Source: Bolinopsis microptera
Lineage: Eukaryota; Ctenophora; Tentaculata; Lobata; Bolinopsidae
Direction: 5' to 3'
Assembly (NCBI RefSeq): GCF_026151205.1
Contig: NC_087074.1
Location: 3,970,001 to 4,034,000 of the forward strand
Length of the DNA: 64,000 nucleotides
Shown here: positions 1 through 11,997 of the stretch, piece after piece
Position numbering within the stretch: the first letter of the stretch is position 1
Layout of the letters: each line of letters opens with the position of its first letter
The notes under the pieces: model-generated
Database searches by the model: none
What the model was told of the DNA's origin: nothing
What the model saw: only the letters and a program-made list of their open reading frames with translations
Position numbers and translations under genes: made by a program

Positions 1-856
1 AGAAAAAACAAGTTATGGTTACATGGCAACCAGTTCACATCTCCTTTCAATAAAATATGTCATGTATTTAATAGATGTCTCTTTGACCTATAAATACTAC
101 TAGAGTTAAAAATTGGAAGAGATCCCTCCTCCCTTAATGATACAAATAATTTATGATTTTGAAAGCATTGACATAAAATTATCATCTTTGATCTAGATCT
201 TAGAAAATTAAATTACTATCTTTGATCTGTTATTATGTTATTATTACTATCTTACTTTATTTCTACTTGAATTTTTTCCCTACTCTTGCCGAAGGCAAAA
301 AGATCGTAGGGAATAAGTAATCGGGTTTGGATATATGAGGTGGCCCGATGGACCTGCGATGATGACAAAAGTCTGCTCCTTCGCAATATATACCACTCCC
401 CTATAATTAAGTGTATAGGAAGCGTCTGTTATGCTGCGCGCGACGCTAGCCATGTGTTAATTAATTACAGTGAAATTCCTCGTTCGCAAAGTTATTTTCC
501 GCAATTTTCTGGATTCATTTATTGCTGATGTGCGGCGCTGCATTGGTCAAATAAATCGTCAATTTTTACCATGCACGAATTAATGGTACAAGTACATCGT
601 AGGGAAAATTGATCGTGCGTGGTTTAACCACGGCGAAATTCTTGTTGTTTATCGTCGTCATCTTAGATCGATTTTGGACAATGCAACATCATCTCCAAGT
701 TTCAATGAATTTTTTTATAAACGCTGTGGGATCGTAATCAGTGGCTTAATAAATTGCGTGAACCTATACTATGAGAGGACGGTCTAGTCTAATGTATTTG
801 TCGTAAACACGCTTTAAAATAATTTAATGTGAACAATTTGATTTATTCAAAAAATC

Positions 857-1433
857 GCTTTTTGTCTTTTGACGGTTGCTGTGGAACTGGAAGAAAATCA
901 GTTCAGTACACTTTTTGTGTTTGTTTCAGAGTAAGATTACGGCGTCGTAACTAATTATACTTCTAGAAGTTTTTAGTATATTTTATTCACTTTTACCCCT
1001 CATGCGGAACTCAATGTTAAATTAGTGGCGTTTAATATTATAACCGTGTTACAAGATGTAATAATAGTGGCCATCTCATTGTAGTTGAAGAATGTTCGCT
1101 GTTTATTAGTCTCATGATTGATATACTGATAGTTGGATAATATCCGGTTGGAAGAGACAAGGACAAATGAAACAAGACAAATGAAACAGGAAGTTAGGGA
1201 TGTAGCCTACAAATCGCGTCTTGTCTTTTGACGGTTGCTGTGGAAGAAAATCAGTTCACACGTTTTGTGTTTGCTTCAGAGTAAGATTACGGCGTCGTAA
1301 CTAATTATACTTCTAGTTCTAGAAGTTTCTAGTATTCACTTTTACCCCTCATATGCGGAACTCGATGTTAAAGTGGCGTTTAGTATCATAACCTTGTTAC
1401 AAGATGTAATAATAGTAGTAATCTCGTTGTAGT
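857..1433. repeat. Direct duplication of about 220-230 bp
   Basis: Two diverged copies, about 857-1088 and 1200-1433, lie in direct orientation about 343 bp apart. Both begin with a CTTTTGACGGTTGCTGTGG segment and contain GATTACGGCGTCGTAAC and TTACAAGATGTAATAATAG. They differ by small indels and scattered substitutions, so the duplication is not recent. No coding frame is shared between the copies. It may be a relic of a mobile element or a local tandem duplication. Confidence 0.75.
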
Positions 1434-1756
1434 TGAAGAATATTATAGCGGTGAGATTGTTTTGTGGCAATTTTTGGCTTCTTTCAGTTTTGTAACATCT
1501 GTTTTAGCCGTATCTTATTAAAAACAGACAGTACAGGGCTCAATGAACTGGTACTGTTGTAACGTGATCTTATCAGAAACAGAATAATCGAATACCGCTG
1601 AGACTCGTGCAGACCATTTCAATGACCTGTACTCCTTTCTTCACACGCGCCCTAAAGGCTAAAAGTAAAGAGAACGGAACCACGTCGCACCTAGCCCTAA
1701 TCGTCCCTTTGGAGTACGTCAATATAGGATGTGGGTTGGTATTGAGTTACAGCTAC

Positions 1757-1770
1757 GTTGCCATGGTAAC
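1757..1770. promoter_or_regulatory. RFX-type X-box palindrome
   Basis: GTTGCCATGGTAAC matches the X-box pattern GTTNCCATGGNAAC bound by RFX transcription factors. It lies in gene-free sequence about 3.8 kb upstream of the nearest plus-strand candidate exon. The match is visible; function is inferred from the motif only. Confidence 0.35.
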
Positions 1771-2483
1771 GTCGTAGCTGTCTTGAACAAACTCATGCAA
1801 CGTTACCTATATATCTATTTACTCATTTCTGCAGCTGAAAATTGTTTCGAATTTGTATTTCCTTTACTCATAACTATAATTAGAATTAAGCAATTGTTAA
1901 GCTTTTGTTTTGCTTTGTGAGAGCTTAACTAGACACCTTTGCCGGTGAATGCATTCGATTGATCATCGTCAACAACTTAAAATTGTAACTTACTTTCATA
2001 ATATTATTAAACTTCTTTAATATATTAATTATATTAATTATCTTTGTGTTTGAAATCGTTCTTACCAACTTGCAGACACTATAAAGCAATGAAAGGCATT
2101 AGTTTGGTCAAATCAAACGGAACATATGCTATCAGACTTTCAACTGACTATTATTATATGGCAGGGTTAAAACAGTTTTAACGCTAGCAACGATCCCCTT
2201 TTACATAGTTCCACTAAAATGATAATTTAAGATTAAATATGTATACTGTATAGTGATAGGTACCTAGATAAAGTAAAAATTGTAATAAAACGGTAGGGAT
2301 AAAGTATACTAAGTAAACGTAGTCGACACGTCATAAAACGAACTGACCCAAACTACAATTACTCCCGCGTAATTTCCCGCGTAATTCTAAAATTCCGATT
2401 TGCGCCGCTGCAAAGTTATTATAAAACTAAATTCAACACGTGCGACAAATATTTCGCAACATTAGAAAAGGATGCCATAGGTC

Positions 2484-3575
2484 AAGCTATGGCATTAATA
2501 TATTTCCACACCCAATACCAAACTTATTCTTTAGCCCATGCCTCTTTACCACTGATAAGTATATTTTACTAAGACGATCCCGTCTAAAACCCAACTCAAT
2601 TAAATCATCAGTAAACTTTAAAACCCTATCAGAAAAAGCAACAACGTTATTACAGATCCTAGAATATCTCACAATCTGTGAACAGTACGTGCCATATAAT
2701 ACACTACTAGCTTGATTACTCATCAAAGGTTGAAACTTGACCACTTTAAAACCAAACTTATCCCTTTTATCATAAACTCTACAAGAAAACTTCCCCTCGC
2801 TATTTATCGAAATATCAAGATCTAATACATTGGCGGCACTATCTACTTCATTTTCCTTATTAAGAGTAAGAGAGTCTGGATATATTAACTTAAAATATTC
2901 CTCTAAGTAACCATCAGAGTTAAGGGTAGTAATATCATCTATAAGTCTAAATGTATTATTTAACTTCTTTACAATATAGTATCTACTTTTATACGTACTG
3001 TCTAGGAAACTGTTCTCAAAATACCAAAGTGTTAAGTTAGCAATATATGGACCAGGGTTGATTCCAATAGGTACACCGATATGTTGCCGATATAAGATCT
3101 CTCCTACTTTAAAGTAACAATTATCCAGTAGAAACTCAACACATTTAATCAACTTAACTTCATCAAAAGCCACAGTCCCATCTCTAAAGCTATTAACCCA
3201 AGCAGACCCTTTATCGTAAACAGCTATAAACTTCTTTTTACTATTCCTAAAGGCTAATTTAACAGTAAACTTGAGAGCATCCTTGATATCTTTATGGGCT
3301 AAATTCGTGTATAAAGTAGAAAAATCAAAAGTTTGGATGTTTCTCGCTAAGCTATTATCATTAATTTTATCTAAAGCTTCTAAAATCGGCTTATTATTCA
3401 AAATGACCCAATTCCTATTAACTCCTGTTACTTTAAACAACATGTTAGTATATCTGCAGATCTCTGAATAAACAGCCTTTAAGGCTAAAGAAATATTTAC
3501 TGCCAAGGGCTTAATACTACAATTAGTATAAGAAATAACATACCTAAACTTTAAAATTGGCTTATGAAATCTATG
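2484..3575 (-). mobile_element. Reverse-transcriptase fragment, 5'-truncated retroelement
   Basis: The frame is open on the minus strand from about 3575 to a stop at 2484-2486, about 363 codons, with no convincing ATG at its upstream end. The reverse-transcriptase core is legible: motif A as FDFSTLYTNL, motif B as IGVPIGINPGPYIANL, and motif C as RLIDDI with both catalytic aspartates. The order and spacing, including a later LDLDI-type strand and a YDKRDKF segment, match a reverse-transcriptase family common in cnidarian, mollusc and fish genomes and akin to Penelope-like elements. There is no endonuclease domain in the frame. Palindromes flank it: GCCATAG/CTATGGC at the stop codon and CTATGTC/GACATAG near the upstream end. 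It is a partial copy, and the exact family is uncertain. Confidence 0.8.
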
Positions 3576-5531
3576 TCATGAGACATAGCGTTAGAAACTC
3601 AAAGAACATCATTGTAAGTCACACCTGACTGCCCATGAGTGAGTAATGAGTTAGGAATGCAATTTACAATTTGCATGCATTTTGTATATATCATTTTGCC
3701 AAACAAGTGTACGTACTACGTCCATAACTATAATATAACGTCCCGCTAGTACAAACTATAATGTGTAGCACGTGTTAGATAGTTTACTGTGTGTCCGGTT
3801 CTTGAGTACGTTTCGGCATGTGTCGGTTGACTAATTGAGAAGGAGACTACAGCTGCTGTGCGCACAGTGCGTACATGATCGTGCAGTTAAAATACGTTTA
3901 TTAGTGCAGGCGACCTATGCTATTATTGGATCAGTGAATGGATCAGCTCTTCATTCAACTGATTTAAGAAATGAAAAGATCATATCGTTCAGAGAAATAA
4001 TCACGATACAAGATATCAAAATTCCTCGCAGCAACGTACTGATACATTATTAGTTTTAAGCAACACACTAGTTCCACTATTTACGTTTAAATCATGCACA
4101 CGTTTCGAACACAAACAGCAATCTGCGTAATTTTTGAGACTTTGTACCGAGTCAGATAAGCATGGTTTTAACCATTTTTCAACCAGCACCTGAATTAAGT
4201 TCCGGGAGGAATAAAATACATGAGATTAAGTCATAACCATGATATATATTTAATGAAAGTAAGAAATGTTGTTATGAAATATCAAATAGTCATACATGAT
4301 ATGATGTGTGAAGAACGACCAGTTTTAACAAGATATGTGACGTTATATATCATGATGCATAATTTAAAAGCTTACATTTAACAACATTCAACAACTCTTA
4401 CTTTTAGTTCTCAACAGCTTACATTCAGCAACAACTATTAGTTCTCAACAGATTGAAACAGGCAACAATGCACAGTGCACAGTGCACAACTCACATTGTA
4501 GGTTTATAACCTACCAGGACGCGCGCCGAGTTGGACTCTAATATTTGAAACAAATATTTTACGAGTATCACCCGTTAAAATTCACACAGGGTAAATGAAA
4601 CGCTTCCCTATATGGAGGCATGGACAAAAAACTGTTTTAGTCACGTGAAAGGCTAGTAAAACGGATTCCGAACTTCAAATCTGGATAATTTCAGAACTAT
4701 TCGGTAACTCTAGTTTTTAGGAGAACATTTTTTAAATTTTAGACGAGATTCTCCATTGAAGATATTGATTATTGAACAAAAAAAACTTATCGCACTCGTT
4801 GGGTTAAATTATGACCGTTAAAAATATGGCGGGGTGCCCGAAAAACCACCACATTTTAACGGTCATGATTTTAACTGCGACTACTCTTTCCTTGGAAATC
4901 TCCGATCTAAAATTGAGTCGGCGGTTAATATAGGAATATTTTTTCCCTTTGAACATACCGACAGTAAAAAATATGGCGAATTAAAACCGCCAATTTTTAA
5001 CTACCATAATTATTAATTAGGTAGTATTATTAACCTGGTGAGGAAACTGTTTTAATTTCATAACGAATAAAGATCATGTTATAAAAGATAACTATGTGGG
5101 AGAGCATTCTCAAGGAGGAGCCCTTTCCAACAGCTCAACAAATCAGAAATAGAAAGTTATGTCGATATAAAGATTAAAGACGTATCAACAATTTGTAAAC
5201 TGCTTACCAATATGAAACTTTATTTTAGCCCTTCGTGGTGGTTTGCGGTTGTATAATAGTGGCAATAATTAGTCATATTATCATGATATTGATATGCATG
5301 ATAACCCGAACAGACGGCTAGACGGCGTTTTTGAGGGCGGCCAATTTAAATTGTTACCATCAATAAATATAAAAGCTATTGCCAGTCGTGGTTTCGTGAG
5401 GAGACCATTAAATGAAATGGAACAGATTTCAATTTCCATTAGACTTTAAAACTTAACATTTTGCATGATAATAAAGTGGTGCGGTTTACTTTAAGTAGAT
5501 TGTTGACCATTGTTTCGTTTAAGCTGATAAC
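3576..5531. other. Gene-free stretch with a small inverted repeat
   Basis: No coding region is recognised. Around 4810-4866 the sequence ATGACCGTTAAAAATATGG is followed after a short spacer by its near reverse complement. A second, looser AATATGGCG/CGCCAATTTT pairing follows to about 5010, so this may be a decayed MITE. Confidence 0.45.
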
Positions 5532-5874
5532 ATGGATGCGTTGATACAAAAGCTTGAAAGGACCCTCACCAAAATGGGGAACATCGACAACGAATCGTTG
5601 AATGATACATCTGTGAAGACAAAGGTATGCTTTGAATTTAATAATATATTCAATTTAAATGTTAAATCAGGTACCTCCGGATATTAACAGTACAATCCAT
5701 CCTGTTGCCGCAAATCATATGCATGACGCTCCAATAGAATCATTAGCCACCACGAAACGAGCTACTCATAGACTCATCGGTAAAATGTTAGCAGATCGAT
5801 ATAGCCCATGTTTAAATCAAGCAGGCAACATGATTTGTGAATATGTCACGATCTGTAAACTTCGGTTGATATAG
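5532..5874 (+). CDS. Candidate two-exon coding sequence, unknown protein
   Basis: An ATG at 5532 opens 31 codons (beginning MDALIQKLERTL) ending at a GTATGC donor after 5624. A 46-nt intron ends in an AAATCAG acceptor at 5670, and the reading continues in phase 0 for 67 codons to a TAG at 5872-5874, giving 98 residues. The product is basic and polar with no membrane segment or motif I recognise. Possible donors inside the second exon (for example in ATCGGTAAAATG) mean this may be only the 5' end of a longer gene whose later exons lie at 7.4-10.7 kb. That linkage is not proven. Confidence 0.4.
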
Positions 5875-7409
5875 CTTACGAATTTTTTGTAGATCATCCG
5901 GGACAAAAGGTTTTTAACTGTTTACATTTAAATAGTGTCAAATCGCAGCGCGTTTTTTGTCACTTTTATTGAGCGATTAGTTTGGATTGTTTGGGTTGTT
6001 AGACGAGTTCTACTTGTTACTTTACCTACTTGAATAACTACTTGTTTGAATTTTATTTTAATTGTGTGTCAGATATTGTTAACTCATCATATTGTGATCA
6101 TCCAGTTTATTCTTTTCGTGCAAAAACCTGTTGTTCAGCTTTTATAAGGGTGATCACGTTTTCTGATTGGCACTGATTTTCTAGTCGTGAATAAATTAAA
6201 ATTAAACTCGATTTTATTTTTGAACAATACCCTATTTTTGCTATAGTATCCGAATGGTTTCTTGCTCAATTTAATCTTGAGTAATATTAGAAAGAATATG
6301 TATAAGTAAAGTATATACTTAGTTATACCGATTCGAGCTTGTGTGTTTTAGACTGATCAATATTATGTGAATAAGTCACGAATTTCCATTATTTTAAACG
6401 AATTTCTGTTGATCATGAATCTTGATTCACTCGAATTATAACAACATTTACATGTTACCGGTAATATTTAAGTATTACAATATCAATCTCACTTATTCGG
6501 CCAGAAATCCATCATAATTCGATAATGAAAGTATGCATTTTTACTTTACTTAGCATGGTGATTTTAAAAAGCGGAAATGTGCATCAGCTCTATTTTTAAT
6601 AAACGAGGCATGTAAATGGCAACATTTTACTATTATGCTACCTATTCATTTTGTTATCTGTACTAACTGTTCCAATTTGATCACTTACTTCGTTAAGTTG
6701 ACAAATTGGATTTTTAGTCGACCAGTCGCGATCAACCACTTTGCCAAACGATAAACTCGTAAGTTTGTATGGAAATTGTAAATCTTTTTCAAAACTTTAT
6801 TGCTTACACTTTTATTATCTTACTTCTTCTACTAAAAGGTTAAGTTTATACTTTTACAGTCACTTTTGGCGGATTTCTTGAGCCTGTCGATTTATACAAA
6901 TATTTAGACTATTTTCCAAATAATCTGAATATTTTATCACTGGCAAATAGCTTCTCTCTCCATGATCTTAGAACTGTTTTAACAATTCTAGACGAATTGC
7001 CTTCATGATAATTTGAACCTGACATTGGTTTTGGAGATGAAAATTGGTACACAATTGTATTTGACCGATATAAAAAATGGCCCTGTAAAAAATATTTGAA
7101 CGTCTGCAATCTCAGCCTAACCTTACTGGGCCGCGCTCAGCCTGTCATTCCGCCTAATCTCTATGTTTATGAACATGATAGCCTGAGGTCCCCAGGTAAA
7201 GCCTAACCATGCATAAGCTTTTAAAAATCTAATCTATTCAGATATTATCCGAAAGTGACTATTTTATTTCTTTTAAAAGTTATTATTTCTCTTTCATATC
7301 ACTTATAGTTAGTTAAAATTGCACAAAAATTAGAATAATTCATTGTTTTGAATCCTATCCAATACTTAATTACTGATGAAACCTGTTGACTGATCATATG
7401 ATCCAACAG
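5875..7409. other. Intergenic or intronic sequence, no gene seen
   Basis: AT-rich with no credible coding frame. It may be an intron between the exon pair starting at 5532 and the candidate exon at 7410. The only structured item is the dispersed repeat at 7133-7199. Confidence 0.4.
7133..7199. repeat. Dispersed 67-bp element, copy 1
   Basis: This segment recurs in the same orientation at 29034-29101 with only a few differences. It begins GCGCTCAGCCTGTCATTCCG and ends in a GC-rich foldback close to CCTGRGGTCCCCAGG. Sequence on either side of the two copies is unrelated. It could be a SINE remnant, part of a larger repeat, or a small structured RNA; no polymerase III boxes were recognised. Confidence 0.6.
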
Positions 7410-7506
7410 AGTACCCATGGGACTTCAATTTGATATCGATTCGTTCAATCCGTGGTCAGTGACAGAGGATCGAGACGAAGAGTCAGTGACCAATAAAATG
7501 AGAAAG
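7410..7506 (+). CDS. Candidate coding exon, unknown protein
   Basis: A CCAACAG acceptor ends at 7409 and a GTAGAT donor follows 7506. Between them one frame (entering with two bases owed) is open and acidic, reading VPMGLQFDIDSFNPWSV and then an EDRDEES stretch, and it exits in phase 0. Codon choice and low bias look like coding sequence. It could belong with the exons around 5.5 kb or 8.2-10.7 kb, but I could not find a phase-consistent chain. Confidence 0.35.
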
Positions 7507-7745
7507 GTAGATGCACTATGACATGCTAACTAAATAATATCAATTTAAGATGAAATGTAATTGTTATTATGTGGCTAATTAAATTGGTTTCGGTCAACCA
7601 ACTTGCATGACTGTAACATTCACGTGACGAATGCTTGACCAAAATTTTTCAATAATGCAACAAGATTGGACAGTTAAACATTCTTGCTGCCTCAAAAATC
7701 ATTTCACCTAAAACGTTTACGCTTTTGTATTTTTCGATCGGACAA

Positions 7746-7784
7746 TGGACATCGACACGGACATTTTTGAAAAGAAGTTCCATG
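7746..7784 (+). CDS. Possible short coding exon
   Basis: An ATG at 7746 opens MDIDTDIFEKKFH directly followed by a strong GTAAGT donor. A good acceptor with a CTAAC branch-like sequence ends at 8018, but phase 0 joining meets a stop after seven codons. It may be a first coding exon of a transcript I could not resolve. Confidence 0.2.
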
Positions 7785-8237
7785 TAAGTTGTCAATGTGC
7801 AGTTTATGGTTGATAATGAACATTGGACTCATCGTACTCAATATACTGTAAAACTGTTTCTAAGTTGAATTGAATGATCCAATAATTTTACTGTACAACT
7901 GCAACATTGACTGAATACAAGTTGCATGTTTGTAATAGTATAAATGTAAGCGTCTAAATTTTGTTGAGTTACGAGATATTTTTAAATCTCAATAAGGGCT
8001 TCCTATAACTAACCCAGTATCCGCACGACAAAAACCGATAAACATGGTGAACATTTCAAAAGTAAAATTTGGAATAATTTTAGTTAGTGTTACCATGGCA
8101 TTACCAAAAAAACCAATTTGCACGTGCACTCGATTAGCAATAAAAAGTCTTCAATTTTTTTTCTTCATTAATAGTCAGATTTTAAGTTTAATGATATTAA
8201 GAGATTTTAGCGCTGCTGGTGAATAAATTGTTACACT

Positions 8238-8789
8238 ATGGAGATCACTGCTGCTATCAGAAAGAAGGATAGGGTGGTAACTATCAAAGTTACCACGAAA
8301 GATGTTGAAGACCGGATAAAAAGTGACTCTCCTTTCACCCGGCATACAGTTTCAAACAGTTCTAGATCAACTCATGACAGCAGTACACTGTCATCGTCTC
8401 AACAAGACATGGCCCAATTCAGTACGTCTGGAACTGGAAGTGAAACTTTAAAAAGGTACCCCTCCAAAACTCCTTACCAAACAGCACTCAATCTTACTGG
8501 AAGAGCTGAGGATAACTGGGAACGAATCATTGCGGATGGTCCTAAACATAAAAGTAAGACTATTAAGCAAGCCTCTAATAAAAGTAATCTCACCGCTAAA
8601 TGTGCTGGCTGCGACAAGGGTTCCAAGAATAAGCCTAAATTGATGAAAGCTTCCCACATTTCATACAACAGAACAGTCATCGACGCTCTTGAGAAGAATA
8701 GATATTCTCATCCAAATTACAATGTGACACACCTCGTTCCTAAAGAAAAGAATGTAAAAGCGAAGATTGACGCTAAATATGGGGAATGA
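8238..8789 (+). CDS. Candidate coding ORF of 183 residues, unknown protein
   Basis: An ATG in good context (ACACTATGG) opens a 183-codon frame that is serine-, lysine- and threonine-rich and balanced in composition, unlike the AT-rich noise frames around it. It has no signal peptide or transmembrane segment; a CAGCDKG segment is the only cysteine pair and is not a recognised finger. Two phase-0 donor-like sites near the 3' end (AAT|GTGACA and AAT|GTAAAA) could splice to an exon at 9033-9094, which has a TTAGCAG acceptor and reads TGPPKDFTNFDDLMAHNGH before a stop. Otherwise it ends at its own TGA. Function unknown. Confidence 0.5.
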   Translation: MEITAAIRKKDRVVTIKVTTKDVEDRIKSDSPFTRHTVSNSSRSTHDSSTLSSSQQDMAQFSTSGTGSETLKRYPSKTPYQTALNLTGRAEDNWERIIADGPKHKSKTIKQASNKSNLTAKCAGCDKGSKNKPKLMKASHISYNRTVIDALEKNRYSHPNYNVTHLVPKEKNVKAKIDAKYGE

Positions 8790-9125
8790 AGGATCTGAAG
8801 ACATGGAATACAATTTCATATTTTTTCTTTAAGACGATTACCAGTTATCAACTTCTTTTAAAACATGTAAAGAAAATGAAGGCCATACTGTTCTTTAAAC
8901 TTCAATAATTATGCGTCTAACTCGAATTGAATGTGGAATGATGTAATACTAATAGAAAGGATAGTGCCAGTGGGAGTTTGTAATCATGTTGCTCACGAGT
9001 ACTCAGTGCTAATCTAGTTTTACAAGTTAGCAGACTGGACCACCCAAGGACTTCACCAATTTTGATGATCTCATGGCGCACAACGGGCATTAATGATAAT
9101 CTGCTAAATTAATTAATTTCCACAG

Positions 9126-10750
9126 CGGATTCGTGATAGATCTTAACGCTGTCCATGACGTAACGTTGCATCAGCATGATTTCACCACAAAATATTCAGG
9201 TCTCAATTGTCTGACAAATCATTTGTTGCAGGGAACGAGCTTAGATCCGCCGCACTACGATAGTAGAACCATATTCTCTGTCTTTAGTAACGGTGCGACT
9301 AACAAGAGAGTAGTCGACATGGATCAGATCTGGAAAGATGCAAACAGCGCAAACGCAACACTGCCAGTTGTTGAGCCTACAGATGGGATGGGAAGTGAAC
9401 CAAATAAGAAGAAGTTGCAGAGAATCAAAAACTCGCACTCCAGGTAATTATTAATTGTTTTTAAATCTTTCGAACGGCTACTTTCAAGACTACCCTTTTG
9501 TGTAAATTGGTGTAGGCCATCACGTATAAACTGAAATATTCGGATAACTCCCCAATAACTGTAACACCCGCCTCTCTCACAGTTAACAAGTTAACAGGGT
9601 CCCTCAATCAGCCCAATCAATCTTATTAGTTTATATGAATGATGATTAATCACTCTACACTTGACTGTCACGTGACTTTTTAAACACGTTCTCTTGGTGG
9701 CAAAGTTTCTCCTACTGTTTTAGGGACACATTTTCAATATATCCAATAAATCAATCGAAATAATATTAAATATTACTTCAGGTTAGCTTCATTAAAATCT
9801 AGTTTGAAGTCTTCGTTAATAAATTGTCTCTTCTCAGACATAAAAGTATCAATCTAAGACATATGTTTACCTATTGTTTGAATAGTAACACAAGGTGCTC
9901 CTTCATAAAGTAAGCCATAGATGTATTTTTACAACTAGAATGATACCGTATTCCGTAACCAGACTGAAAGTCTCCACCAATTATTATAAATTCTTGTTGG
10001 GCTGTTGCTACGTTTTCTCGGAAACTTGACCAAAATGATAAAATTGCTTTAACTTTTATCATGTAGTATATAAACCATTCAATTTTTATTGTGATGGAGA
10101 CCCTCTCACTAAAGTTCCAGAAAATGAGCTCACCATGGGAATTATGTTCTGGATTTTTGTGGATTCACAACCATCCAACTTATTAATTCTATACCCATTG
10201 ATCCCAATGAGTGATCATAGCTTTATTCTGATCATGACGGCTTCAAAAGCGACCGAGCTCAACCACAGTGTGGTTGTTACGTAATTGCGTGGTTTCCTTC
10301 AGCTTGAGAATGTACTGGATTTTTTCAATTTTGTGGGCTTGGAAATGGAAAAAGACAATTCGAGAGCTTCATTCTGAAAAATCTATTAATTGGATATGTA
10401 AATGTTGGAATCTTCCCAATTTTTTCAGCTAACACAATTGTTTCAGGCACATACGACCATCCACCAACACCAAGGTAGTTCTCCAACAACAAATTGAGAA
10501 ACACAAAGAATCCTTCGCCGCAATCAAGCGAGCCAACTCACATCCCAGCCTCCAAACAGCTCACGATCTGCAAGCATCCAAGAACCACCATATGAAACAC
10601 AGTGTGAGTAACTTCAGTACTCCCATCTCTTATCACGGGTTCCTGGCAGCCGAGATGAAGAGGTCCTCCTGGGACAGGGAAGCTTCACTTAGTCCCCCGT
10701 CTGCTGATCCCAATATTGCTATTTTAAAGGAGATCTATCAGATCAGATAA
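9126..10750 (+). CDS. Two joined coding exons of an unrecognised protein (3' end of a gene)
   Basis: Exon 9126-9443 follows a TTTCCACAG acceptor and ends at CAG|GTAATT with two bases of a codon. Exon 10447-10750 follows a TTTTTTCAG acceptor, supplies the third base, and runs 101 further codons to a TAA. The join gives 206 complete codons, plus the final base of a codon begun upstream. The product is rich in lysine, histidine, serine and asparagine, with a HIRPSTNTKVVLQQQIEKHK segment that may be helical and a C-terminus reading ILKEIYQIR. There are no membrane segments and no family I recognise. The frame enters owing two bases, so at least one exon lies upstream, possibly among the 5.5-8.8 kb candidates. 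Confidence 0.6.
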
Positions 10751-11997
10751 GTGGACTTTAAGTTTAAGGAGCAGTCGAGTTTACAAATCAAACGGATCCC
10801 GTAGTTATTTATGCCACCGTAATCCACACCAAATTGAACGGAAGTGACGGACGTGACGGATGAGATAATATATATGATTCGAACAGTAACGGGAGAGTTT
10901 TTACCGAGAGTAGCGAGCCGGCCGCAGAGAGTGACCAATAATTTACGGTTTGTTCATTAAATTTTCTACGATTCAGTGTATTCAGACTTTGGAGAAGGAA
11001 CTAAACTGTTTTGTAAAGGATTACGGATTTTATCTGGAAAAGAATGGGTCATTCTACCATGTTATGTTCCATACGACATTACTTACGAAAAAGTTGTATA
11101 TTGCGCCATGATGACCATATTCTTTACTTGCTGCTGATTACATTCATACTTGTCGCAATGCTATTTATAAATAAGAAATTAAACAACCATATCAAGGTAA
11201 TGCCAACAGTCAGCAAACGCATAATCAAAGAATATTTACATTAATATTAAAATAAATCAGTTAAAATATAATTCAAATCAACAAAATGTGTTAAGTATTC
11301 CCCAAGATTGATGACTGGGTAAAAGATAATTTTATTGTTTTCAGTTAAATTGTCAGTATAAGATATACTGAGTGATGTTATTCACTCAATATTTCATAAT
11401 TCGATCAAGTGTCGTTACTTTTTGTCCTGCTTGAACTGTATCAGCAAAGCAAAATATTAAGTAAAGCGAACATTTCTAGCCAACTAAGAAACAATCTGCA
11501 ATATTTGCGAGAGAAGGTGCCAGAATGATTTTTCATTAAAGCCAAAATCTAATTAAAATGTTTGACGAAATATAACTGAAACAATCGTCATTAAAGTTAA
11601 AATTTCAATTCTGATCTGTCCTCTTTAAACAGTTGTTGACTTAAAATAAAATAATAAATTAATCAAGTTTTTCTCATGAATTTCTGTGAGTTCAAGTTTT
11701 GTTTTGAGCTAAGCATCCTTCGAGCGTCTTTTGAGCATCTTTTACACAATACAATTGTCCACAAACTTGCAAGTTGGCTTAGTTCAATGTGATGAGTTCA
11801 CGACCACAACTGTAGTTCATGTTTGAAATGCAATCTGAAAGTTATGATTTGGTGAGACTAAAATTAATATTAATTCACTGTAAATTAGCATTCATAAGTA
11901 TATTGTATATGAATTCTTAATGATGCGAAAATTATATTAATAGAAAGACCTAGACCTGTCATGAAAAGACGATGGTGTCCGAACATAAAATGACATA
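10751..11997. other. Spacer between convergent genes
   Basis: AT-rich with no coding frame of interest. It separates the 3' ends of the unrecognised plus-strand gene and minus-strand Lim1. A minus-strand AATAAA near 11333-11338 could end the Lim1 transcript about 660 nt after its stop codon. Acceptor-like sites near 11575 and 11840 (minus) could add a short alternative last exon. Confidence 0.4.

Larger units (their letters stand above)
1..2483. other. Gene-free flank
   Basis: AT-rich sequence with no open frame that looks coding. The longest frames (near 340-528 and 1729-1920) are short, of skewed composition and lack splice support. The stretch contains a direct duplication near 857-1433 and one RFX-like X-box palindrome, described separately. 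Confidence 0.6.

Noticed and set aside
8448-8680. Two minus-strand frames of 68-69 codons
   Set aside because: They are antisense to the better-supported 183-codon plus-strand frame.
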